Origin: Tetrahymena thermophila SB210
Lineage: Eukaryota > Ciliophora > Oligohymenophorea > Hymenostomatida > Tetrahymenidae
Assembly: GCF_000189635.1 (NCBI RefSeq)
Contig: NW_002476179.1
Location: 1 to 64,000 of the forward strand
Length of the DNA stretch: 64,000 bases
Direction: 5' to 3'
Position numbers and translations under genes: made by a program. How positions within the stretch are numbered: position 1 is the stretch's first letter; every line of letters begins with the position of its first letter. The notes under the pieces were generated by a model. It was given only the letters and a program-made list of their open reading frames with translations, was not told the origin of the DNA and made no database searches. Positions 23,944-37,496 of this stretch are shown here, piece after piece.

Positions 23944-25728
23944 AAATTAAACATTTTTCTAAATATTTAAATAATTTTAGCTAAACTAACTAATTAATTA
24001 CTAATATGCTTATTTTTTCATTTATTGCATATCAAGTTTTGAATATTACAATTTAAATCGAATATAAAATCTCAAGGATTCTATTTAATATTATAATTAT
24101 TCCGATTCATATTCATTAATAATTTTTTTAAAATTAAATTAATTATAAATTATTTAATTTAATAAGGATTTTTTACAAAAAAAAATCAATTTAAATTATA
24201 TTTTTTTGCCAAATTTTGTATTAAAATTGAAATCCTCTTCAATTTTAAATGTTATTAAATTCATTTTAATATGATTTTTAAATTTTAATTAAAAAAAACT
24301 ATCTTCATCACATCAATAGCAAAATCTTAAAACAAAAACTAAAAGAGAAGCAAATATTTCTAAGTAAATTGATTTAAAATTCGCAGAATATACAAATAAT
24401 ATCTGTAATCATTTAAAAATATTTGGGTTTAAATTTATAAATTTATTTTAGCTTGATAGAATTTAATTTCTAATAATATAAAAACAAATACTTATTGAAT
24501 ATTAAATAACTTATTAATCTGTGAAAGGCTATTTTTTATTAATTAGCATAAATTCAAGATATTTAAATTTACTTTAAATAAAATATAAGAAATATATTAA
24601 TGAAAAACCTTAAAATATATTAATATATTATAAATGTTAAACTCATTATTTTAATTTCATTTAAAATTCGCAGAATATGCAAATAATATCTGTAATTTTT
24701 AAAAAATATTTGGGTTTAAATTTATTTTAACTTGATAGAATTTAATTTCTAATAATATAAAAACAAATTACTTATTGAATATTAAATAACTTCTTAATCT
24801 GTGAATAGCTATTTTTTATTAATTAGCATAAATTTAAGATATTTAAGATTACTTTAAATAAAATATAAGAAATATTTTAATGAAAAACCTTAAAATATAT
24901 TAATTTATTATAAAATTTAAACTCATTATATTATATATCTATCTTGGAAGATGATATTTTTATTACATTACATTATATTATATTACCATATTTTTGGAAA
25001 AAACTAATCTTAATATTTTTAGGTGATTGCCTAAATCTATTTTTTTTAATATGTGATTGATTGATCATTCAATTTTAAAAAATTATAACAAAAAAATTAA
25101 ATTTAGATAAATCACAATAAGATTAAACTGTTCAATAAATTTTTTAGATATTTCATTTATTTATTATTAATGATATTGATTTGTTTATATTATTTATATA
25201 TTATATGAATTAATCTTTTAAAAATATTTAATGGCTTTATTGTAAAAAATTTATTTTTTGTTTTTTAAAGTTTTAGAAAAATGGTTTGTTTGTTTTTCAA
25301 TTAATAGAATCATTTTTATGAAAAATAAATTTAAATGATAAAAATTAAAAGAATGTAATAAATATCTATTAAATTTAATTTATAGTTTTTATCTATCTAA
25401 CTTTGATTGATAAATAATCTATTTATGAAATTGAAATTTAACCACTAAATTAATAACTTTTTAGGATATATAAAAATCAAAGATATTTACAACCACATTA
25501 TTTATGATTTTAAATAACTATTGAAATGCATAGACCATTAAGAAATACATATATATTTGTATAGTTGATATTTTTTGTAATAAAATGTAATTGGAGCTTG
25601 CTTAATATTTAAGCTAAATCAAGCAATTAAATAAATTATCAAAGAATCTATATAAATCAATAATTAAATCAACTATCAAACTTCTTTATATTTTTATAAT
25701 CTCCTTCTAAGTGAGTGAAATATTAATT
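23944..25728. other. Spacer containing a tandem duplication
   Basis: A 1.8-kb AT-rich region upstream of the large gene at 25729. It carries the duplication annotated at 24372-24935. Outside it I see only AT-rich sequence with no coding signal. Confidence 0.55.
24372..24935. repeat. Tandem direct repeat, two copies of about 280 bp
   Basis: Copy 1 (about 24372-24658) and copy 2 (about 24659-24935) run head to tail. Both open with TTAAAATTCGCAGAATAT and share long blocks such as GATAGAATTTAATTTCTAAT, ATTAATTAGCATAAATT and AATGAAAAACCTTAAAATAT in the same order. They differ by scattered substitutions and small gaps; one gap lies before the second block, where copy 1 has an extra AAATTTATA-like stretch. 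No reading frame is conserved between copies, so this is a non-coding duplication. It has no terminal inverted repeat that I can see. Confidence 0.85.
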
Positions 25729-28700
25729 ATGAAAATAAAGACTAAACTAAAAGAATTAGATTTTTCTCAAATAGCTTTAAACAGCAATAGAAACTCGCCT
25801 TCTCAAAAATCTCCTAGCTCAGCTAGCAAGAGGAAGACTATATTTCATAAATAGGGAGTCACACTTAAGAAAAGCTAATAAAACAATACACCATATTAAG
25901 GAGTTATTTCTCATAAAAATAGATATTAAAGTTTAGAAAAAGTATAAAAATTAGAGTAATCGCCTAAATTGAGATAAATTAATAGGGATTAATAGACAAC
26001 AATATTCGATGGATATACAGTAAAAACTCTTGAAGAAAATTAAACTTCGTTAAATAACACATTTTTCAGTACTAAAGCGAGATTAAAATCTTCATAATTA
26101 AGGACAGCTACATAAAGTTCAAATACAAATAACAGTAATACTACTGCATCAAATGACTCGCCTATATAAAATAAAAAATAACCATTCCTACAGTAATTAA
26201 CTTAAAAATATGGCAGTAGCACAAAAACAACTTCTCTGTAAGATTATGTCGATTCATTTGAAAATAGTCCTACTAGATATAGGCTATATTCCTCTATACA
26301 ATAAGATAAAAGCATAAGAAATTTACATACATCTATAGATTTTCTTCCTTCTAAAACACCTTTAAATTAGTCAACTTCACTTACAAGAAATGAGCAAAGA
26401 TTAGATCAATATAAATTACCCTATTTAGATGTGGATAAACGTAAAGAAAATAGGATTCAAAGTACGAGTTTGACATCTAGAAATAGCTCTTCAAAAAGAT
26501 TCAATTTAAAAAAGACTTTTCTCATTCAGTCTTCCTACTAAGCTCATATGAATAGCTCAAAATAAATAACATCCCCTCATTCTTTAAACACAACTTCAAA
26601 CACTTCTTTGCACCGAAAAAGTTTGTAATTTATCTTAAAATACCACAAACACAATTAATTCTTCATTATATTTTAATGATAAAATTTTAATTTATCGAAT
26701 ATATATTTTTTTATGATTTAAGTAAATGTTTTATTTTTTATAATTATAAAATAGATAAAGTAGCTTCTTTTTAGGAGGAAAAGACACTGGAAGATAGAGC
26801 ATATTAGATATGGCAGAAGAAGAATTGTAGCAAGATAAATTTTATTAATTTCTGGGATAAATTATTTTAAGTGAGAGCGAGTTCAATATTTATTTAGACA
26901 GTTTTAAAAACAATACAACGGTTTTTTCATTAAAGCACTTTTTAGACACTTTTTCTAAGCAAGAGAGAAGATTTAACAAATATGTTGAGGAAATATCAAA
27001 AAAGGTGTTGGCCAACAAGTTTGATTTATTTTCTTTGATTAAATAAAAAGAAAGATGCATTAAGCTTATTGAAGAAACGACTAGAATACATTCTTCTATG
27101 CTGCTGTCTGCAAAAACAACTCTTGAAAGGGATGAAAATAATTATTTTAAAATGGACAAAATAACTTAAAGAGCAATGTAAAATTTTAGAGATAATTTTA
27201 ATATTAAAACATAAATATGTTTTCTTAAAAAAAGTTTAAGTATCAAAGAGTATGTTTATTTATTTGAAAATTTAATCAGCTTTATTGACTAAAGGATAAA
27301 ACTTTAAAAGTATATTCAATCTACTTAAAACGTAAATTAATTAATTTAGTCAAAAATTATATTTAGATTAAAATCAAATCATTAGGAATTCAACACTAAG
27401 AATCAAATTCTAACTAAAAAGCTAGCTCAAAATGTTTTAGATTAAATGTCACATTATGAGCAAATATGGAAAAACATATTATAAGATTTTGAACATGATT
27501 TTTAATATATCTAAAGCCTCTCTTTATTTAATGTTATTTAGTTATAAGAGTCTCTCTCAAGTGAAATATTATCAATAACTCATACGCCTGTTAATTAATT
27601 TTAAAATATACTAAGTAATAACATTATTTAAAAATATAAAAAGCTTTAAATAAACTTATTTTTAAACTTAAAAAATATTTCAATTATCATAAGTTTGATT
27701 ATAGAAAATTGAGGTTTAAAAAATAATAATTTAATCTAAATATTCAATAATTAAGACGTTTTCCACTTTATTTTTAAGACTATTTTTATGAGCTCGTTAG
27801 ATTTTTTAGAGAATATTTTGTCATTAATAATTGGAATAAATATTTAAGAATTTTAGCAAAACTTTTTAATTTAATTTAATTATTTGTTTTTTTTTTAAAC
27901 ATTTTTCTTTTTAATTAACTTAAATATAGATGAATTTATAGATTCAGCAAGAAATTTTCTATTTAGAGTAAGCTCTTTGATGCTTTCTTATTTTTTAACA
28001 AAACCTTTTCTCAGTCGTGTAAAAGAAAATAAACAGCAATTAAATGAGGTATTAATGATATTTAGAGTTTTTATTTGACTCATTTTTTTTAATAGGAAAA
28101 AAAATAAATGATTAATGATGTGAGATAAAATTATTTTAGAATGGTAAACTCTTTAGAGTTATATTTTTATGAAAAATTATCTTTGAAATCAAGTTAAGAA
28201 GTATATTAAAAAGAAGTTGTTGATTTTGGTCTACCTAGTCTTTACTTATTAATGGAAGTAGCTAATTTAACTGGGCTGAAAGGATAATAGATACTTTAAA
28301 ACATAGCTAGTCTTTTGGTAGATTTAAAAAGTATTTATAAAAAATTTAATTTTTGCTCGAGATTTTATATTCTTCCTGCAGATAAATCTTTTTTTTAGTA
28401 AATGCTTGTCTTTCTTGAAACGATAGAAAGTTAAGCTATAATATAATTAAGTAAACATTTTGCTTTGCTCAAAGCTGAGCTTAATATGCTTTAGCATCCT
28501 GTTGATTATTCTAAGTCTTATAAGTTTAAATAATAATAAACTTCTATCTAAAATTTAATTTTTATATCTAACAAAATTGAAGAAAACTAAAAGCTAAGGC
28601 CTAAAATATTTACTTCTTGTACTCCTGAAAGTTTGTTAGCGAAAAGTCAGGAGTTTGTAGAATAATTTGAAAAGGAAATAAATATGTTGATACAAGCTGC

Positions 28701-31017
28701 ATAACCTTATGAAGATGAAATAATTAAGGAGCAGTAAGAAAGAGATGTCTCTACACTAAGCAATTTCATTGAGGGTATTACATTTGTTAAACCTAGCTAT
28801 GAAATATTTTTGCATTTCTTTAGAGAGATTAAATAATATTCCATAACTGATATTTTTGAAAAGCTTAAAGCAAATAAAATTGATATCATTCAAAATCATA
28901 ACTTATTATTTGAAAATTTTATGTTTTATTACCTCAAAAAGAATATAGATTTTTAATAGATTAATAAATTAGAATGGGAAATTAAATAATTTATATCATA
29001 AATATTACAAAATAGTTTTGAAAATAACAACAATTTTATTAATGCATACCAAAATGCAAAAAAATTGAACACATAAATTAGCTTAATATAGGATTAATTT
29101 AAATAACAAAATTATGCTTTTACTCCTTTAATAAATGTCTTCGAATAGACTCAAGGACTAGTTGAAAAGTATGAATTAATGATTATGATGTTTAACATAT
29201 CGGAAAACATTTGTAAAAATGATTCAAAATAATCGGTAATGCCTAATTTTTAAGATTTTAAAGATCTAATTAATTTTGTTAGCAACTACTCTCAAGATTT
29301 AAATATTGATGAATTCAATTTATTATTTAAGCCTATTTCTGATAAAATCAATTTAGGATTATCTTAGATTTAATAATTAGATAAATTCTTAAGCATTCCT
29401 TGTCCTGAAAACTAATAAGTAAATTTATTTATATAAACCATTTAAAAAATGTGCAATAAAATAATAGATTAATAATAAATTATAGTAAATAATTCAAATT
29501 AATCTCAAAGAGCTAATTTAATTAATTTCATAGGTGAATATCTTGCTTTTAAAAGGGAAAAAATAGTTTTGTTACAATAAAAATCATAAACAGTTTATAT
29601 TTTTGATTATTCATAATTTCAAGCTCAAACTATTAGTCTTGAAAATTAAAACAATAATAAAATTAATCAATAAGATCTGAATAAAATTAGCCATAGCGTC
29701 TAATACAATAATTTAGCTCTTCTTTAAAAAATTGATAACTAATTTATCAAAAAAGATAATAAAATAACACTAAAGCCTCTTCAAAAAAAGCCTTTGATTT
29801 CATCTGATTTATAAAATACAACTGAAAAAAATACTTATTAAAAAAATAATGTAAATTAAAACATGTTATAGCTAAATATTAATAGTATAACTCTCTAATA
29901 ACCCAAAAAAAGCCAATAACTATAAAGTATTAATACCTCTTTAACATACTCTAAAAATGATGGAATCTAAAATATTGAAACAAAGCAAAAAGATTAAACT
30001 GCTCTATAAATTCAAAAGACAAGTTAATAAAATTAATAAATAAGTATGCAAGCTATTTTATAATAGATAAAATAATATGTGATAAATTAATTTGGTATTA
30101 TAAAAACATAACCAACAAATTTAGAGTTAGTTAAAGAGACTTTAACCAAATAAATATAACAAATAAAAATTATCGATAAAAAAATAAAAAGCATAAATAC
30201 AGAAATTTCTGAAATCTATTCTCCAAACAAACTGAAAAATCTTAAACAAGAAAGAGTACTACGATTTTAGACTAAAAAATAATCTATTTTCATTTATTTT
30301 GACTCTCCCTTTTAGAGCTATGATTTAACTATTTTTGATGAGCAAAATTAAAAGCTAATCTGCAAGGTTTAAGATTTCCAAAGCGGTCTTTAAGAAGCTG
30401 AAATTTACTTAGATTAATTATGTAATTAAATTTCTATTTTATTTTACAAGACTTAGCTGAGTGACTAATTTGATAGAATTCATTTTAAATTACAAGCAGT
30501 AGCATATAGCTTTTTACCAAACTTTTTAGACATATCTCTTGTCCCACTAAATTTTAAACAACATGAATTTATAAATGTCTTCTTTGTAAGTAGAAAGCCA
30601 GAAATGCTAGAACAAATTTTATAAAAAGACTCAATTGAACTTATAAAATTTAGAGATTTATAATCTCAGTAAGATATTTGTTTTAGTTAATCTAAGTTAT
30701 CTAAAGAAAACATATGTTACCATTTACCTCATGATATTTAAGATAAACAAATCTTACTATATATTAACGCACTTAACTAATTATCTTAAGAAATTCTTAA
30801 TCAGCTAGGAATTGAAATTTACATTTATATGAGAAAGGAATTTATGAAAGCAGGTAAATCAGTTACAAAAATAGAAATCTCTTAGTGCAACTTTGAAAAT
30901 CTAAAATAAAAAAACATCTAATTGAATAAAAATAATTACTTCGAGTGGGAAATTGCTGAATACGAAAACACATCTTCATCAATAAAAGTTTTAAATAAAA
31001 TCTAGTTACAATAATGA
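25729..31017 (+). CDS. Very large protein, function unknown (about 1650 aa)
   Basis: Model: exons 25729-26624, 26755-27614, 27714-27885, 27942-28047 and 28096-31017, giving about 1651 residues. The first, second and last exons are firm. The short exons near 27700-28050 are the best of several phase-consistent options. The first 300 residues are Ser/Thr/Lys-rich and disordered (NSNRNSPSQKSPSSASKRK). Next comes a helical region (KQERRFNKYVEEISKKV) and a long alternation of helical and Gln/Asn-rich segments. The final 250 residues look like a folded beta-rich domain (SPFQSYDLTIFDEQNQKLI, FKLQAVAYSFLPNFLDISLV, IYIYMRKEFMKAGKSVTK). No motif that I can name. Confidence 0.7.
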
Positions 31018-31778
31018 TCTACTTTACTTTAAATATATCTGTACATATTTATTTATTTGAGAATCACTTTTTTTTATAATTTCTACTAACAATTCTATTT
31101 AAAAAAACAACTTAAATTCTGAAGTTTTTTATTAGTTTCTTTATTTATTTATGTTATTCAACACATATTTTAATTAAATTTTACTATCCGTATTTCAAAA
31201 TTTTACTGATACATTAATATTTACAATACAGACAAATAAAATTTATAAAAAAAATATTTTTAATTCATTATTTTTTGCAATTAAAATTACTAAAATAAGT
31301 TTATCAAAATTTTCAAAACCTGATTGATGATTTAAATTGATTTTATTTTATGTTTATATTTAAGTAAAAATAAAATAAAAAATAAATAAATAAATAAATA
31401 GGATAAATTTGTTTTTTTGTTTTGATAATTAGTAACATTTAAAGAAAAATTTATTTTTTTAATCAATAATTTAGAATAATTTTCTAAAAAAGCTTAAGTT
31501 ATTAAGCTTGATATTTTGAAGACTAATTAAAATTAATTTAGAAATAATAATATTCATTAAATTCAAATGAGTATATTAATAAATATATTTATTTATTTAA
31601 CATATATTTTATTTATGATATAAAAAAATTTTATTTAATTTAGTGAAATGTGATTTTTGATAAATTTATAATAAATATTTATGAATGAATGAATGAATGA
31701 CTGATTTTTTAATTTAATATGAAAGTTAAAATTTGTTCATATATTTAGAGGTTATTAATATTATTTCAGTATAGTCAT
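31018..31778. other. Convergent spacer, no gene seen
   Basis: AT-rich 3' flanks of two converging genes, with a short AATGAATG-type run near 31681-31700. No coding signal. Confidence 0.5.
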
Positions 31779-34700
31779 TCATGAAGCTGTTTACTCAGAA
31801 GCTTAATCTAAGTCTGTTTCAGTAGGATTAACTATTTTTTAGATGTTGTTAGGTTTAAATATAGGTTGTTCTTTTTTTCTTCTAAGTGCATAATACTATT
31901 TTTTCATAAGCATTTTTTATTTCATATTGACTTATTTTGTTGAGAGTAGAGGCTAATCCTCTATTATATTATCCTTGTTAGTAAATACAGATTCTACAGT
32001 TGAATACCTTTTAAAGGGCGAAGTAGCATTTTATATTAGAGCCTAAAGACTTTCATAATAAATGGATTTATTTGCAAAAATCTTGTCATTCTATTTATTG
32101 TGATTTCCTTAGTTTTTAATATCTACAGAAGATTATGTTTACATGTTTTAATTAGCTATTTCTAATTGTCTATTGAAAAAGCTATTCTTAGGAGGAATTT
32201 TAGGTAGTTAGGGACTGAAGAAATCATTTATATTTGACTAAATAGACTATTATCTTACTTTTTTTATTGGTGATTCATTTTACTAAGATCTACTTACTGA
32301 GTTGCTGTTAAAAATTCTCCTAATAGAAAAGGGAAGCTTATAATTTTCTAGATCATTTTTGAATAGATTTACATTCACAACTATTTTATCGTTAAATTAA
32401 CTCTTCAACTAAATATCATTATGGTACAGATCTTCAATTTAAAGATTAGAAATTTATCTCTCTTTTTGGTTTATATCATTTATAGGTTTTTCAGATCTGT
32501 TTGTGTAAATTAACTCACTTGATTGATCTAATTAAAAATTGTAATTTCTTTATGTAGAAATAGCATTTAATAAAGAATTGTTGTGCTAATCATCCTCTTA
32601 GTTATTTTAATTTTTTTCTTAGCTATGCAAAGCCTAAGCATTTTAATTTTCTTAAATTTGATCTTTTTCAAATTTATCTTTCTTTTGTACACCGAAAGTT
32701 ATAGTTTCTGATTAAGTTTCGTCTGAATCTTTAATAAGATATCCTGACTCTTCATAAGACTTATTTAATCTGCTACTCCTAAAAAATTTTTTAAATAAAG
32801 TAAAACTTATAAATATTTTTTTTATTATTAATTTGAATGATTTTTTATTTGAATCAATTTAAAATAAAATAATTAAAATAAATACATTTAATGATTCCTT
32901 AAAAAAATAAAATGATAATTAATTTTAAGTAATTTTGTTTCCTCAAAAAAAGTTTATTTTAACCTTATTGCAAAATTTAAATAAGTAAGTAAGAAAGATA
33001 ATTATTTTGATGAAATATTTTTTTATTTATTTTTAAACTTTAATAAATTATTACTTTTTTACAGAGTCTGAATTTTTAACTTCTATAATATTAGTAGCAA
33101 CACTTAAATGTCTGTATGAGTTTGAATTTACTTCACTTGCTGGCTAAGAAAAATTGATGCTGTTTTGATTTGGGACAATCTATGAACTATTCAATTAATA
33201 GCTATTATTTACTGAATGATTTCTTGAGCTTGATTACTAAATTTTTTTATATATTTTAATGCTGTTTTTGCTTGCTTGGATATCAATAGTAGGTAATTAA
33301 AGTCTTGGAATATGCACAGGCTCATTGTCAAAGTGCTTACTTTTCTAATTTAAATCATTTTATTCATCATCTTCAAATTAGCTACTACCTAATAAGTATG
33401 CCTGAGTCTGCTCTCTCTTATTTTTTATATTTTATTAAGAATTTTTTTATGAAATCCTCCTCATTTATTTATATTTTCTTTTCTGATAAATTGGAGTTCC
33501 CTAATTTATTATTTAGAACTCATATTCTTCATCACTATAGTCTTCATCATCCGATCCTTTTTCTTCTAAGCTATTGAATGATTTAGAGTTTTGCTTAGTT
33601 TTATTTCTTACAGAATCTGTTGTAATATTTTTTTTTATCAATATAGTGGAGGATGGAAGATCGAATACAGAGCTAAGTTGTTTTTTAAGTATATTCTAAG
33701 TCTAAGAAATATGAGCGTCTTCTTCAATTTAGTTACGGGTCTATATATAAAATAAAAAATTAACCAACAAAACAAATTTAGATAATGTTAAAGCAAATAA
33801 TATTAACGAAGGAAGAAATTAGGTATAATTTTAATGGAAGCTATTCAATCTAAGTATAGGATTAGATAAATATATTTCTTATTTTCATTTTAATAAAGAT
33901 CTTATTTTCATTTATTTTAATAAAAATCTTATTTAAATTTTAATAAAAATTTTATTTTAATTTTAACAAAATCTTATTTTAATTTAAATAAAGATCTTAT
34001 TTAAAATTTAATAAAAGTCTTATTTTAATTTTGATAAAAATCTTATTTTATTTTAAATAAAAAAGTCTTATTTATTTTAACAAAAGTCTTTTCAAAATTT
34101 TAATTAATAAAATCTTCTTTTAAATTATAATAATTTTGATTTGAGCTACAGAAACTAATAAAATTAATATTTCAATAATGAAATAGTTCATATTTTGTTA
34201 CTAAATTTAAAAATGAGCTTATAGAAATATGAAGCTTAAATGAATTAGCAGATTTTAAAAGAGAAATAAATAAATAAAATAATTAAGAAAAATTTAAGTG
34301 AAATAAAATATAAATTACTCCATGAAGACTGTGAGAAAAAAAAGAGGCTCTTTAACCAAAATTTACTAAAGATGGTACTCTGTTGACTATAATAGAATTT
34401 TTAGCTTTTTGCTTTTCTTGTTATAAAATGTCTATTAACCTTATTCCCATGTAAGAAAATGCTTTGTCTTCGAATTTATCTTAGTCAGTAATCTGAATTT
34501 GTTAAAAATTTGAAATGAATAGTTTTTGTGTGATTGTTTATTTATTTATTCTTACATTCAAAGAGGTAAATATTCTTTAAAAGTTCTAAATAATTGTTTT
34601 CTCTACCCTAACTTTATTTTCTAAAAGTTTATCTTTATCAGGATGATTAAAAGATTTAAAGAAATTATATTGAGACCAATTTATATGCTCCAAAAAAGTT

Positions 34701-37019
34701 CTAGCAAAACAGTAAATAGCATCTTAGTGATTCAAGTTTATTTATTTATTTTTCTTCAAAAAATGCTCATTGAAATCTTTAATATCTTTTCTAAGCATGA
34801 CTAAAGTGAGATTTTCGCTCTTTAAAAGTTTGATTTTCTTTATCAAACTCTTTTATTTAAAATAATTTTTAATTTATCTAAAATTAACTTTTTAAAATAT
34901 TAAATATAATTATCAATTTAAATAAATTGAACAAGAATAAATATAATTTATTCATTTATACATGTTAAGCTTTCTATATCTTAGAATATACTAAATTATA
35001 CATCAGAGGAACTATTTTAACCAAGAAAAACTCTTTTATATCAGGAGATCTTAGCTGCTCCTTCATTACACTTTTTTCTAATTCTATAATTTGATTGCAT
35101 ATTTCAGTGATTTAGTCTCTTAATTCTAAAATTTTGATTATTTTTTCATGGCAGATTCTATTGGCATAATACAGTTTCTTGAATATTCTACCAAGGAACT
35201 AAATGTACTAATGTATTTTTTATAAATAAATTAAAAAACAAAAAAAGAAAAATTTATTATTTATAAATTCATTTTATTTTTAATTTTAACAACAAAAAAT
35301 AAATAAATAAATAAATAAAAATTTACCTTTTGCTTTTCCTCCTCTTCAACTAAATTTTTTCTTTTAAGATACATGGTAATTTCTTAAGCAATTAATACAG
35401 AGTGGTTATGCATTACTTTTAAATATCCAACTTCACGTGCTAAAGCTTATTTTCCTATAGTTGGTTCTTGGTGTTTTATTCCATTTGATTTACTCTTATA
35501 TGCCCATTGTACCTCTCTCACAGTTCTCATAGAATACTTTAAATTTGAGTCAATAATTTATGATCTAGTTTTTAAAATAATTAATCATACTTCTAAATGT
35601 CCAGAATAAGGTGAAACTGTTCCAATAATAAATGTTTTTGATTTTCCTCCTAGATATTCCTTAAAATAAGAAGTAAATGGAGACTGTTCGTAATGAACAA
35701 AGTTATCTTCCCTCATTTTCATGTTAATTTCGTAAATTGTTCTCATGCAATTGTTAAAAGAAAGCATTGCATTATTAACGCCTTTGCTATCTATTTTGTC
35801 TAAAGATTCGTATGATTCAGTGTCTATTATATACAAATCAGCAGTGGCTTATTTTTACTCTGATTCCTTCCCTCCTTCAACAGTGTTTATAATAGTAAAT
35901 TTTATTATAAATATTTCTTTATCTGGTTGACAATTGAATAGTGTGAATGCTTGAGAAAAATCCTTTTAGTTTTTAAAATCAAAGTAAATTTTTTCCTCAA
36001 AACCAAAATTTATTTATTTACTCTATTTATATCCCTTTTACCATTAACCACCAATGCTGTTTTGAGGAAAGTTAAATATGTTTACATATCCTGACACTCG
36101 TTAAGCGATAATCCTGGTAGATATGCCCCATTATATGTTGACCTATGCTCTAAACTTTCCCCTGTGTATGCAAGAAGATCCTTGAAATTATTTTAAAAGC
36201 TAAAGCAACTGAGATATATTCTTGCATTAGCATAGTGTTTTTATTTTAGCTGGAAAATCGTATTTGGTATCAAAAAGCATAAACCTATTTAAATTAAAAT
36301 TTAATTTAAGCTAGTAAATAGTAAATGAGAGCTAATTGCTAATTTAATAATTATTTTGAGTCTATCAAAAATAAAATTAAAATTGAATATTTATTGAAGC
36401 TGAAATGCTAATTTATCAAATAAATTCACTTAAAATGTTTTATTTAATTCATTTATATATTTTTTTTGAAGTTTTAAAGTTTGGTAAATATATATTATTT
36501 ACCAGGGTCACCAACATTCCCAATGAAAGTGTGAGTTTTTCCAGAGTCTTTACCTCCAATCACAAAAATTGCTTAATTTAACCCTTTAAATGCATCATGT
36601 GCTAAGTCTAGTATTCCTAATTGAAGTAACTGGTTTGTTTTTCCACCTGGTGGAACTGTTTTAGAGCATCTATTTTAAAAGACCATAACAATAAATTATC
36701 ATAATCGTTTATTGAGAATTAAAAATAAGTTCACTAAATAAATTTATGTTTACCTATAAAGCTTATCTTTTGTTAATGATTTCAATCCTTGCTAATGCTC
36801 GTGCCTAAAAATAACCGATTCCCTATCAAGTACTTCTATAGAATTTTAAGGATTCCTCATTTGCTCAGGTAGGAATAAAGGCCTAACTCTTAAATATGCC
36901 TCAAAAGGAGTACTTCCTGGTTTATAATTAGAATGATGCTGATTATGATTATCAAGCTTTGACTTTTTGGTATTCTCTGTTTACTCTTACTGATTAAGAT
37001 ACCTATTGAGTAGCTTCAT
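31779..37019 (-). CDS. Divergent kinesin-like motor protein
   Basis: Ten exons: 37019-36754, 36669-36503, 36284-36022, 35962-35591, 35536-35327, 35198-34962, 34849-34556, 34492-34319, 33740-33055, 32778-31779. All phases agree and give 1222 residues. The motor domain is N-terminal: AYLRVRPL (kinesin first strand), the P-loop GGKDSGKTHTF at about residues 127-137 (consensus GQTGSGKTYTM), then YLGGKSKTFIIGTVSPYSG (consensus LGGNS.T.MI..VSP) and the neck-side helix YSMRTVREVQWAYKSK. Switch I lacks SSRSH (DFSQAFTLF is there instead) and switch II reads IIDTESYE instead of DLAGSE. A coiled coil follows, then a long Ser/Asn/Gln-rich tail. The intron joining motor and tail (33741-34318) is the least certain join. 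Confidence 0.8.
33877..34115. repeat. Minisatellite-like array inside a kinesin intron
   Basis: About ten imperfect copies of a 21-27 bp unit, consensus near TTATTTTAATTTTAATAAAA followed by A/G-TC. The units differ by single substitutions and by A or T run length (for example AATAAAGATC, AATAAAAATC, AACAAAATC, AATAAAAGTC). The array falls in the 0.58-kb intron that separates the kinesin motor/neck exons from the tail exons. Confidence 0.75.
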
Positions 37020-37496
37020 TCTTTTTATGCCTAAAAAATGGATTAAAATTAATATTCTTAAGTGATTTTAGCTTTCTACTTTATTAATTACTTCTCCCAA
37101 ATAAGTATTCTTAAGTTCTATTAACAACTTATGTGCTATTTTGATTAAAATATACTGATTTGCCAATTATAGTTTTATTTATTTATGAATATGACTTATA
37201 TTACAAGCATTTAACATTCTTTTATTAAAATTTGCAGACAACGCCAATCAAATTACTTTAATTAAAGGCTTCAAACAAATAACTATCTTCCTATTTATTA
37301 CTGAAGGAATTTCTCATATAGAGGATATACAAAAATAAACGCATAAATAAATTGCTTATTTTTCTATTTATGATTAGCTGAATCAGCTAAATAAAATAGA
37401 ATTATTTTTATTTATTTTAGATTTTATTTTAATAAATATGAAAAACATTTCTGACAACATTATTAAATTGAATTCTTTTGAAGAACAAGCAATTTA
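37020..37496. other. Spacer between kinesin and LRR genes
   Basis: About 480 bp of AT-rich sequence upstream of the kinesin start and downstream of the proposed LRR stop. It should hold the kinesin promoter. If the LRR gene's last exon is mis-assigned, part of it could lie here. Confidence 0.4.
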
